Both the position numbers and the translations under genes were made by a program. Shown here piece after piece: positions 20,494-29,579 of a DNA stretch of 33,677 nucleotides. Where the stretch lies: assembly GCA_020283715.1 (NCBI GenBank), contig JAIQCW010000090.1:1-33677 (forward strand). The letters run 5' to 3'. The first letter of the stretch is position 1. Each line of letters starts with the position of its first letter. A model generated the notes under the pieces. It was not told the DNA's origin. It saw only the letters and a program-made list of their open reading frames with translations, and searched no databases. This DNA comes from Cytauxzoon felis (Eukaryota > Apicomplexa > Aconoidasida > Piroplasmida > Theileriidae).

Positions 20494-22466
20494 TTACAAA
20501 TTAGTATTTGTATCATTTACAATTGTATCAGAAAAAAATTTTGAAAATGAGGCCATTTTCAACAATGGGGGCTGCATTTTATATAATGTTCCGGTATTGA
20601 TCATTTCAATTACTTCATCTGTTGTATACGATTTTATTTTTTCATTAATTTCTTTACGTGTAAATAAATTATTAATTTCATTAAATGCTTCGGGCTTATT
20701 TGTAGCAACACCCAACACATTATGTCCAGCCATTAATATTAACTCCTCAACCTCATCCACCACTTCTAATTTCTAAGAAGACGTTGAAATAATTTTATGA
20801 ATATAACGTACCCTTATCCTAATTCTCTCATCATTATCCAAGAAATTATCATATATAAATACGTAATCTCTAAATACACAGCTATCCCATCCGAGTTTTA
20901 TATATCTTTAATTGAAATATGACGTTGATATAACAAATATATACTAACCTCTTCACTTGTAACTCGTCATTACCATATTCAACGGGTGAATGCAATTCCA
21001 AATTTATGCTCTATCATATTAGAACAATTGAAAAGTATATTAATCATACATACCTTAAATGTATTAAAAAAATTTTTACCATAAGAATCATGTGAACGAA
21101 ACTATAATAATATTAAATTAGTAAATTGTATATGGAATTAGAAGTATAGAGGGCAAAAAATTTTCTACATAGAAGTGATTCATGAGGATATATACATATC
21201 TATACTATATACTCTCACATACTATACATTATAATCCATCCGATGTTATCACCACCTGAAGTCCAATCCTACTCTTCATTCCACTCGCCGTGGTGGCATC
21301 ACCACCTGAGGTCCATCCTGCCGTCAGCTCTTCCAATTACTTATCTCTAAAGAGTAAAGCCACTCCCGGAGATCGTGGCGGTGAGAGGTTAGTTATTGGA
21401 CCTCAAGTGGAAGTGGAATACCTAGAAGCGATCTACGGGAGCTGGAAGGGGAAGTAAATAGAGGAGGCTCTCTGCAAGAGGAAGACAAGGTTGTAACTTC
21501 AAGTGGAGAAGATGGGGTAATAGGGGGGTTGTAGGGATAATAAACAGTGTTTACACTACATTTTCAATGTCTATTGATGATATATATATACTATATACTC
21601 TCACATGTTATACATTACACTAGACTTTATAAACATACAGGTTCCGAATATAGATAACATGTTGGTTGTTTAGAGAATTGAGCACATGATTTTATAATCT
21701 ATGTGGTGTAAATATTTTATAAATTTATAATTTCAATACCTCATTGGAATATTTATTTTCAAGATATACAAGCGAGAATTCACTTAAAAAAAGTGTTTTC
21801 ATACTAATGATATAAGATGGTTATCATTCTTCAACATACTCGGGAGATAATTTCTCATTAAGAAATTCTTTAAATTTATCTACATCTCTTAAATCAATAT
21901 CTACCTACAAGATTATAAAATAATTATATTCAACATACAAGTGTGTAATATTTAGATGTAACAAGACCATCTACAATTTTAAAATCAGGAAATAATTCTT
22001 TTAATTTAGGTGTAGTATTAATAATTTTAGTTTTAATCTCCAACTGTGTTTTAAAATCTAATTCATATATAATTACATTTTTATAATTCTTTAGTATCCA
22101 ATATGAAATTGTGTCTAATCCACATCCGATATTAACAAATTGTACTAATTCATCACTATATGATTCTATAAAATACTTTAGTATTTTTCTGATTGTAGTT
22201 ACTCTTAGATAATATACTATAACAATAATGTAGTATATGATATATCAACATACATATGTTTAGTACTCGATTGTGTCCAATATTTTCCACAAAATATTGT
22301 ATGTACTCATCTTCATAATAACCAACTTCTACTGATGCTCTAAATTAAATAGTAAATTACCGCATAATGTATATAACAAGATTTACCTTTTATTAAGCAA
22401 TGCTAATGGTGAACTCCGCTTGACAGCCTTATCGTCATCCTGCATAATATCATCAGTACAATCCAT
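20494..22466 (-). CDS. LCMT1: LCMT1 / PPM1, leucine carboxyl methyltransferase of PP2A
   Basis: The enzyme methylates the C-terminal leucine of the PP2A catalytic subunit using S-adenosylmethionine, which controls PP2A assembly. Ten exons sum to 371 residues plus stop: 22387-22466, 22254-22339, 21939-22216, 21840-21904, 21740-21803, 21639-21698, 21054-21101, 20949-21010, 20812-20905, 20494-20772. Seen in order: RASVEVGYYEDEYIQYFV, YYLRVTTIRKIL, the SAM-binding glycine motif FVNIGCGLDTISYWIL, the acidic strand YELDF, VDIDLRD, LFLSEFSLVYLENKYS, IIKSCAQF with CYLYSEP, VKRYIKLGWDSCVF and VDEVEELILMAGHNVLG. All follow human LCMT1 order. A tail of about 60 residues after that is parasite-specific. 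Intron 6 (21102-21638, 537 nt) carries repeat cluster 19; other introns are about 33-50 nt. Confidence 0.9.
21236..21500. repeat. Modular repeat cluster 19, inside LCMT1 intron 6
   Basis: Order: degenerate A, reverse A, tag GCC-GTGGT-GGC, reverse A, tag CTGCCGTCAG, C (CTCTAAAGAG), A, B (AGCTGGAAGGGG arm), tag CTCT-GCA-AGAG in inverse form, A. The insert is enclosed by a 30-bp imperfect direct repeat (21202-21231 and 21588-21617, two mismatches). Confidence 0.88.
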
Positions 22467-22504
22467 CAATTAATCGTTATATAATTTACATTTATAATAT
22501 AAAG

Positions 22505-22901
22505 TTAATAATTTAATTTATCTCTAATTAAAGTGTATATAATATTACTTGTCCTCTTCTTCCTTTTCATCACCACCTTCCTAACATCCATGACATCATC
22601 GTCTTCAAATTCCTCGTCATCCTCTTCTTCATCATCCAATTGATTCTCATTCATTAGTGTACAAGATGGTTTAGACAAGTCATCCTGATTCTTAATCTTT
22701 ATATTCTTAGATTGCAAATACGCCGTAATTGCTAGAGATGTTATGATGAAATATAAAATTTAACACACCTGAAATTCAGCCTTGTCTATACTAGTAAATT
22801 TATACTCCAAATCATCCCTTAATGATATCAAAATCGTAAAGAAACGATTCTGTGATACGATACCAATACTTGAAAATTCAATCGTAACCACATCCTCAAA
22901 T
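22505..22901 (-). pseudogene. SSRP1: Orphan C-terminal piece of FACT subunit SSRP1/POB3
   Basis: SSRP1/POB3 is a histone chaperone subunit of FACT. Two exon-like pieces remain: 22769-22901, reading RFEDVVTIEFSSIG and DLEYKFTSIDKAEFQ; and 22505-22731, reading ITAYLQSKNIKIKNQ followed by an acidic stretch (QLDDEEEDDEEFEDDD) and a basic end (VVMKRKKR). The first two match the end of the SSRP1 middle domain (FEEI, FTFSSIEREEY, then a helix before 'KNIKIKN'). The acidic tail fits POB3. No upstream exons for the other 400 or so residues exist between 22901 and the GCN2 stop at 23746. The joining intron (22732-22768) also puts the two pieces out of phase. I infer a broken or displaced fragment. Alternatives are a misassembly, or a gene whose 5' part lies elsewhere. 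Confidence 0.6.
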
Positions 22902-22937
22902 CTAATTTAAATATTGTAATATTCCATTATCTTATAA

Positions 22938-23213
22938 GTTCCGCCACCTGAGATTACAATCCACCTTTCCTTCGTCTTGCAGACAGCTCTTCCAATTACC
23001 TCCCCGTAGACGGTAATGCCACTCCCGGAGATCGTGGCGGATTTCCCACTTGAGGTTACATCCAACACATCCTTAGAACCATCTTCCATCATTCCCATGA
23101 TGGATGATCCATCACTTCCCTTCATCACTAACTTCCACTCGCCGTGGTGGCTTCCTCCAATTACCCATCCCTAAAGGGTAGAGCCACTCCCAGAGATCGT
23201 GGCGGAAGTACAA
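22938..23213. repeat. Modular repeat cluster 20 (two C modules and an F unit)
   Basis: Order: reverse A, tag GTCT-TGC-AGAC, C with stem CCGT-AG-ACGG (about 23005-23014), reverse A joined to an F unit in reverse orientation (CATCATTCCCATGATGGATG, about 23089-23108), tag GCC-GTGGT-GGC, and a second C with stem CCCT-AA-AGGG (about 23171-23180). It lies directly upstream of the SSRP1 fragment. Confidence 0.88.
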
Positions 23214-23225
23214 GCACTATAAATA

Positions 23226-23619
23226 GGTCTTCACCACACAAACCCCACAATTATAAGGATAATAAACACTATTTACACTACATTCTTAGTGTCTATTGAT
23301 GAGTTCTCTTCTAATACAACATATACTAATATATAAATACAATTGAGGGAAGATCTATAGTTATATGAAGATATATATCTATTAATATAAATAATTTATA
23401 TAATATATATACTATTTAACTACTAACATGATATGAAGTATACTACCTATATAAGATAGTAATACATATATATAATTAACTAACTTCAATAAAATTATAT
23501 AAATACTAAACTTCAATTATATAAATACTAAACTTCGGTTATAAATGATAAAATACATTAGATGAATAATTTACAGTAGGATTGAAATTAAATATTTAAT
23601 GTCGTTAGTATACCTGAAT
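23226..23619. other. AT-rich gap upstream of the SSRP1 fragment
   Basis: No coding exon is seen on either strand. A stretch at 23256-23302 (GGATAATAAACA, TTTACACTACATT, TGTCTATTGATGA) repeats sequence at 21533-21580 in the LCMT1 intron. A TATAAATACTAAACTTC motif occurs twice in tandem (about 23500-23540). Confidence 0.6.
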
Positions 23620-23624
23620 ACATT

Positions 23625-23720
23625 ACCTCATCGCCACGATCTCCGGGAGTGGCTCTACCCTTTAGGGATAGGTAATTAAAAGAGCTCCATGCAATGGGAA
23701 GATGAGGTGGGAGATGAAGA
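23625..23720. repeat. Modular repeat cluster 21 (reverse C)
   Basis: A reverse C module with stem CCCT-TT-AGGG (about 23657-23666), followed by tag CCATGCAATGG. It lies just 3' of the GCN2 stop. Confidence 0.85.
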
Positions 23721-23745
23721 GTTGCATTGTCTTCGGTGTAGATGA

Positions 23746-26700
23746 TCAATTTCTATTGAGGATATGATTGATGACATCATTTTCGTGTAGAAAGTTATAT
23801 TTTGTGTTATTAATGACATCGTGTATGGTGAATTGGATATTATTTTCTTGTATATGTACGAGGTTATTATTGGTATTGAATTTGAGTGAGATGATATATT
23901 GTAGGTTATGGTATTGTTTATATTTTTTTTTCATAAAGGTGATTTTTTTATAATTTGACTGTGTGATTGTTTGTATGAATGAGTATAGTTGATGTTTTTG
24001 TAGTGTATGTTGTAGAATTTTTGCGTGTATGAGTAGTGTATTATGTGTGATATAGATGATAATTTCTGGTGTAGTAATTAATTGTTTATTATGATATAGA
24101 TTTTTGAGTAAATCTAGATCGATTTCGAATCCGAACGTTCTTCTTTGTAATAGATTTTGATTAATGACATTATAAGATCCACCAATGATAAGATTATTGA
24201 TGATAATTTTATTATATTTGATAGAGATGATAAATTGAAATTTATTGAATAGACCTCTATTTAATAATGGTATAAAGATGATATTATATGGTAATAATGT
24301 AAGAAATTTATTCATGTATAATAAATTATCAATTTGTGATTGTAATTTATTAAAGGATGGTAATGATAATTTTTGTAGTGATGATATAAAATCTTGTAAT
24401 GTAGATGGATTTTTTATAGAAGATTGAATTAATTTATATATATCAATAATGTATTGAATAATAATAGTATCTTTAATGATGTTGTTAATTTTCAATTTAA
24501 AATCAGTAAAGTTTGTAGCACTTCCATTAAGATGTAATTCAAATAAATCTATTAATTCATTTATAATAGCATTATTAAAATTAAATAATATAGATAATAA
24601 ATTATATATAAAACCATGTAATGTCCATTGTATAGTTATATTTAAATTATTTAAAAATTTAATCAATGGTTTAATAGATACATATATTAATTCAAATGTA
24701 AAAAATGAATCTAAATATTCATGTTTAATAAGTGAATTATCATTAATAATAATACCATAATCAACAATAATATCATATGCACATCTATAATGTTCATATG
24801 GATATTTATTAAATTTATTATAACTATATACTAAACCCCAATACCATCTTCTCATTATAATTAATATATTATTTGGTATACATAATGAAAATGAATATAA
24901 TAATAACAATCTTAATTTTATTATATTACCATCTGATAATAATAAATTATAATAATTTTTTATAAAATTATCTGTTAAATTATTATTATTTATATCATCA
25001 TTTATAAATAATGGTATTATTATTCTTAATGCACCACGTAATTTAAATTCATTTCTATATAAATTATATAAATTTTTATTTATATATTCCATTATATTCA
25101 CATCATTATTATTATTTATATTATAATAATCTATTATACGTTCTTTTGTTTCCTTTCTATTAAATAAATTATTTAATAATAAATTACATTCCATTGAATA
25201 TGGATATTTTATAATTACATTATATAATTTATCTAAATCTAATTTATCATATATAAATAATTCATCTTGTAATATACTTGATGCTGATGGACGCTTATTT
25301 GGATCTATATTCAACATCTGATCTAATATTCTAAATAATCTAGGATTTATACCCTCACGAAATCCATTCGGATATTTCTTACTACTTGTAGAAAATGTAG
25401 ATAATATCTCACAACGCTCCATATATGTATTAAATGGTGGAGATAACATCTCAAATAATACTACACCTGCTGAATATATATCAACCTTCTCATTACATCC
25501 ATCACCATTTATATTCTCTGGAGCCATATAATACATTGTACCTATATTACCAACATGCTTTGGTGTTTCTGTTGTAATAGTACGCTTTGATGATGATGAA
25601 TTTATATTCAAATTTCCCCCCATATTCCCACTTCTACCTAAAAAAACCCCATTTGTACCCACATAATTTCCCCCACTTTTTCTCTTTGTTCTATTAGAAC
25701 ATAATTTAGTAGTAAGACCGAAATCACCTAATTTAACAATAGTATTACTATCAGTATTAATAAATATATTAGAAGGTTTAACATCACGATGTATAATACC
25801 TTTTTCATGAATATAACTAAGGGCTTCTAAAATTTGTCTAAAAATATCCAAGACTTTTTGTATAGAATTATATAAATTATCTTTTCTAATAAGCTCTAAT
25901 AATGTAGTTTCACCACAATATTCCATTAATATAAATAAATATTTTTTAGGTAAATTCATATTATGCTTATCTAATTTCAATAATCTATAATTATTTATAA
26001 TCTTAAAACCTTTATCATCTATAATATTCAATCTTTTACCCAATATGGGGTGATTAATATCATCAATTATACCATCACTTTTCATTTTATTTAATAATAT
26101 TAATTCTGTATTATATTCTATCCAAGCATCATAATAACGTACAATATTCCTATGCTGAAGACTAGCTAATATCGATGCCTCATCAAATAATATCTCATCA
26201 TAATTATCATAAATCGGTATCTGCTTTATAGCATAATTTACACCATTCCTATTCACCTTTGCTACACAACCAAATGAACCTGAACCTAATAACTTCTCAT
26301 GATTATACTCCCTTAAATATCTAGAATTAGATATTATATAATCCCATCTATTATTTCCTATCATCTTACGCATAGATCCTAAAGATAAATGCTCACTACC
26401 ACAATACAAACCATCACGATAACTACCTACTGTACGATGATCATATGAATGTAGATGACTACCATCAGATGAAGGAAGATATATACCTTCAGATGAATGA
26501 AGATGGTTACCTTCGGATGAAGGAAGATAATGACCATCAGATGAATGAAGATATATACCTTCAGATGATTTAAATGAGTCATCACTAAAAGTAGCCTCAA
26601 GATTTTTATCCTGTAGATATAAATCATTCTTTAAAAATAAATGGAAATCATTAATCAAATTAAACAATTTCAAATCATCATTTCTAAATACAATCTTAGA

Positions 26701-27051
26701 CAAATAATCATCACACTTTTCATATAATTTAATAGATGAATTTATAACCTCAATCAAATCAACAATGATTTTACCATATGGATAATCATACGGTATATCA
26801 AACCTCAATATAATAATAGTATTGCGCTGCTTATTAATAGCATAACGACAATACTTCATCGCCATACGTATTTCCAATTTATATACCGCCGGTTCATATT
26901 GTAATGAAGACGGCGACTCAAATAATACATTACTATCATCCTCATCAATATTACGATTACTATCATCAATCATACAAAGTTCAACACCCTCCAAATCCGA
27001 TATCAAGCGTACATCCTCACTTAATATATCAGGAAATACCAAATTCGACAT
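23746..27051 (-). CDS. GCN2: GCN2-type eIF2-alpha kinase (RWD, kinase, HisRS-like)
   Basis: GCN2 phosphorylates eIF2-alpha when uncharged tRNA accumulates, lowering translation under amino-acid starvation. It is a single exon of 1101 residues. Seen: an N-terminal RWD-like domain (about 1-145, with DIPYDYPYGKI); an 8-residue tandem repeat (about 162-203, units like SSDGHYLP); a kinase domain (about 251-600) with GSGSFG at 256-261, Lys276 in YAIKQIP, HRDVKPSN at 421-428, DFG at 443-445 and APE at 510-512. The kinase holds two inserts, one after YYDAW and one before GNIGTMYYMAPE, typical of eIF2 kinases. A long Asn/Ile/Leu-rich region follows, matching a degenerate HisRS-like part (residues about 610-850) and a C-terminal region. 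No active-site residue is missing. The lack of introns sets it apart from its neighbours. The nearest alternative is another eIF2 kinase (IK2/PK4 type), but RWD plus HisRS-like layout favours GCN2. Confidence 0.88.
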   Translation of the reverse strand: MSNLVFPDILSEDVRLISDLEGVELCMIDDSNRNIDEDDSNVLFESPSSLQYEPAVYKLEIRMAMKYCRYAINKQRNTIIILRFDIPYDYPYGKIIVDLIEVINSSIKLYEKCDDYLSKIVFRNDDLKLFNLINDFHLFLKNDLYLQDKNLEATFSDDSFKSSEGIYLHSSDGHYLPSSEGNHLHSSEGIYLPSSDGSHLHSYDHRTVGSYRDGLYCGSEHLSLGSMRKMIGNNRWDYIISNSRYLREYNHEKLLGSGSFGCVAKVNRNGVNYAIKQIPIYDNYDEILFDEASILASLQHRNIVRYYDAWIEYNTELILLNKMKSDGIIDDINHPILGKRLNIIDDKGFKIINNYRLLKLDKHNMNLPKKYLFILMEYCGETTLLELIRKDNLYNSIQKVLDIFRQILEALSYIHEKGIIHRDVKPSNIFINTDSNTIVKLGDFGLTTKLCSNRTKRKSGGNYVGTNGVFLGRSGNMGGNLNINSSSSKRTITTETPKHVGNIGTMYYMAPENINGDGCNEKVDIYSAGVVLFEMLSPPFNTYMERCEILSTFSTSSKKYPNGFREGINPRLFRILDQMLNIDPNKRPSASSILQDELFIYDKLDLDKLYNVIIKYPYSMECNLLLNNLFNRKETKERIIDYYNINNNNDVNIMEYINKNLYNLYRNEFKLRGALRIIIPLFINDDINNNNLTDNFIKNYYNLLLSDGNIIKLRLLLLYSFSLCIPNNILIIMRRWYWGLVYSYNKFNKYPYEHYRCAYDIIVDYGIIINDNSLIKHEYLDSFFTFELIYVSIKPLIKFLNNLNITIQWTLHGFIYNLLSILFNFNNAIINELIDLFELHLNGSATNFTDFKLKINNIIKDTIIIQYIIDIYKLIQSSIKNPSTLQDFISSLQKLSLPSFNKLQSQIDNLLYMNKFLTLLPYNIIFIPLLNRGLFNKFQFIISIKYNKIIINNLIIGGSYNVINQNLLQRRTFGFEIDLDLLKNLYHNKQLITTPEIIIYITHNTLLIHAKILQHTLQKHQLYSFIQTITQSNYKKITFMKKKYKQYHNLQYIISLKFNTNNNLVHIQENNIQFTIHDVINNTKYNFLHENDVINHILNRN
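26438..26567 (-). repeat. 24-nt coding tandem repeat in GCN2
   Basis: About five units of 24 nt encode alternating SSEGIYLH / SSDGHYLP / SSEGNHLH / SSEGIYLP / SSDGSHLH octapeptides between the RWD and kinase domains. Units differ by few bases, so length change between strains is likely. Confidence 0.85.
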
Positions 27052-27324
27052 TATATAGAGATAACGATCCCATTATAATAATCTAAATTGTGACCCACCT
27101 ACTACCACTATAACATGTACCATCAGCGTGTATAAAATCCCAAAGACAGCCTTCAAACATCAATTAATTTACATCATTTATTGTAAAATATTAGTTATTT
27201 TTCATGTATTTTCCTAATTCAATTACACATTGAACTCACCGCAGCAGCGTACATGTACATCTGAGCGTTCATGTATCTCCAAAATTATAACACATATTAA
27301 ACCAGTTAAAAATATTTTTTGATT

Positions 27325-27559
27325 ATGACTAATGATAAATCTTGGAGGTTATGTATTTTTGCAATCATGACCCTAACTCTTATCGATTTAATAGATTTTT
27401 ACATTTTTGGGTATGTTTACAACTTTCATCACTCATCTATACCTAACTTCAGCCTGGGACCATAAATTATATACACAAAGACCACACATCCATATAATGT
27501 ACGTCTTATCACCACCCATGCTACTAACAAGCTTAGCCACTAAAACATCCTCTACCTGA
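27325..27559 (+). CDS. Possible 54-residue small membrane protein with one intron
   Basis: Not recognised. Exon 1 (27325-27410) reads MTNDKSWRLCIFAIMTLTLI and continues DLIDFYIFG, a plausible membrane segment. It ends at a strong donor, GTATGT, at 27411. An acceptor at 27480 (ATACACAAAG) keeps phase and gives a second exon with HIHIMYVLSPPMLL. The stop TGA (27557-27559) is formed inside an A unit of repeat cluster 22. The hydrophobic start, good donor and 54-codon coherent frame are the only support. A longer 5' part, or no gene at all, is possible. Confidence 0.3.
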
Positions 27560-27882
27560 GGTCCAATCCACCTCTTCATTCCACTCGCCGTTCCACCTGA
27601 GGTTACAATCCACCTTTCCTTCGTCTTGCAGACAGCTTCTCTATTTACCTATCTCCAAAGAGTAAAGCCACTCCCAGAGATCGTGGCGGAGATAGTGATG
27701 GATCATCAATCATGGAAATGATGGAAGACTGTGCTAAGGATGTGTTGGATGTAACCTCAAGTGGAAGTGGATTACCCGAGAGCGATCTACGGGAGCTTGA
27801 GGGGGAAGTAAATAGAGAAGCTGTCTGCAAGACGACCTACGGTGGATGTGGAAGATAGGTGGATTGGACCTCAGGTGGAGTA
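27548..27882. repeat. Modular repeat cluster 22 (A, C, F, B with matching tags)
   Basis: Order: reverse A, half-tag, reverse A, tag GTCT-TGC-AGAC, C (CTCCAAAGAG, one stem mismatch), an F unit (about 27693-27750), A, B (CCCGAGAGCGATCTACGGGA), inverse GTCTGCAAGAC tag, A, A. Both outer tags are the same type. It ends about 50 bp before the VPS2 start. Confidence 0.88.
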
Positions 27883-27929
27883 TACATTACATTAAATATT
27901 ATATATAAATAGTATAGATTATATTTAAG

Positions 27930-28588
27930 ATGGGTTCGGCACAGGCTCGTATGGATGATAGATTACGTGAGAATAAGCGTCAGGTGAATAGAACGATGCG
28001 TGAATTGGAGCGTCAGAAGGTATCGGCTGAGCGTGAGGAGCAGATATTGATAGCTAAATTAAAAGCTGAGGCTAGGAAGGGTAATATGAGGAATGTAAGG
28101 ATAATGGCAAAGGATATTGTAAGGAATAGGAAATTAGCAACACATTATTGTAATATGAAATCACAGATGTTATCAGTATTATCACAATTACAATCTGCTC
28201 ATTCTACAAATATGCTTAGTAATAATTTTAAAAATGTTAATAAATTAATGTCTAAAGTTAGTAGTAGGACTAATATTACAGAATTTCAAAAGATTATGCA
28301 AGGTATTAGTCGTGAAGGTGAAGTATTAAATTTGAAAATTGATTTAATGTCTGAAGCTATGGATGATACACTTAATGGTATATTATTTAAATATAAATTA
28401 ATTTAACATCATATAAATTAGATGCAGAATGTATAGAAGAAGAAGATATCATTGTCAATCAATTATTAGAAGAATTAGGATTAGAAACCAATGCCAAATT
28501 AGATACAGCTAGCTGCCCTATCGATAATGTCATTACAAATGTACAAGAAGAATCACTCGAATATAGAATAAATAATCTCAAAAGATGA
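27930..28588 (+). CDS. VPS2: VPS2 / CHMP2, ESCRT-III subunit
   Basis: VPS2 polymerises on membranes with VPS24 and SNF7 and recruits the AAA-ATPase VPS4 for membrane scission. Exons 27930-28377 and 28422-28588 give 204 residues plus stop; the intron is 44 nt. Seen: a basic N-terminal helix (RLRENKRQVNRTMRELERQK), the family motif MRNVRIMAKDIVRNRKLA (human CHMP2: AVRIMAKDLVRTRR), the hinge region QKIMQGISREGE, and a helix with MDDTLND. An acidic linker (ECIEEEDII) precedes a C-terminal MIT-interacting motif of MIM1 type (EESLEYRINNLKR, with Leu/Arg/Ile/Leu-Lys spacing). The length is close to the family's usual 210-225. It differs from CHMP1 and VPS24 by the RIMAKD block. No repeat lies in its intron. 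Confidence 0.92.
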
Positions 28589-28619
28589 TATATAAAAACA
28601 ATGATTATCATAATCACAA

Positions 28620-29095
28620 CTTCTCCACCAGATGTTACAACTACTGTTCCACTCGCCTCCACCTGAGGTCATCCTGCCGTCAGCTCTTCTAATTACCTAT
28701 CTCTAAAGAGTATAGCCACTCCCGGAGATCGTGGCGATGGTAATGAGGAGGTACAGAGAATGTCAACCCGGAAGAACGAAAATAATCTACCCGGAGGAAC
28801 GAAAGATTTTAACCCCGAACAACGTGGACGTTCAACCCCTAAGAACATAGAATTCAACTCGGAGGAACAAAAGATGTTAACCCGGAAGAACAGACATCCA
28901 CTCGAGGTCCAATCCTATTCTTCATTCCCATTGCATGGAGCTCTTTCAATTACCTATCTCTAAAGAGTAAAGCCACTCACAGAGATCGTGGCGTTGTAGA
29001 GGTTAGTGATTGGACCTCAGATGGAACCAGAGAGTGATCTACGGGAGCTTGATGGAGAAGTAAATAGAGAAGCTGACGGCAGGACGACCCCAGGT
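28620..29095. repeat. Modular repeat cluster 23 (long D array, two C modules)
   Basis: Order: reverse A units, tag CTGCCGTCAG, C (CTCTAAAGAG), then the longest D array of the window (28763-28896, about six units, one degenerate), reverse A, tag CCAT-TGC-ATGG, second C (CTCTAAAGAG; GCCACTCACAGAGATCGTGGC), A, B (AGCTTGATGG arm) and tag CTG-ACGG-CAG. Confidence 0.88.
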
Positions 29096-29579
29096 TAAAA
29101 GTAGTATACATACGTACATATAGACATGATATCGGTAGTTTATTACATCATTTGATGAAATATATGATTGATGGTTTAATATGTGATGATTATATATTTC
29201 AATATAATACAATAAAGATATCCTTCTCTCCCCTTTATTTCTTGGGTGATTGAGATGTTATTATTAGCTCTCTTCTTATAATGTTGACATTTAATTATGG
29301 GTATTTATTGATTATATTTTACATTAATAGAATTAATATAAATAATATTATATATATATAATAGACAATATTATTTGTAGTAGTATTATTCTGGTGAACC
29401 TTCTGTTGACATTGTACCACACATTTTATTTATAAAAAATTATGCATTGTGAATTATTTTAAATTTTATTTCAATAGGTTATTATAGGGTTGTTGTTTTT
29501 AAGAAGTTTTTTTTGGAATTTGGATGATATTGGATATTATTAATTTTTTTTGGTTAGGGTTGTTATGAGTATATAAGAT
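29096..29579. other. AT-rich gap upstream of citrate synthase
   Basis: No gene or repeat module is seen. The stretch is very AT-rich with T-runs (GAAGTTTTTTTTGGAATTTG near 29501-29520) and likely contains the citrate synthase promoter and 5' UTR. Confidence 0.5.

Noticed and set aside
23746..27051. Opposite-strand frames inside GCN2 (for example 24476-24760) and the second frame 26427-26627.
   Set aside because: They are shadows of a long conserved kinase gene; the latter is the minisatellite in another frame.
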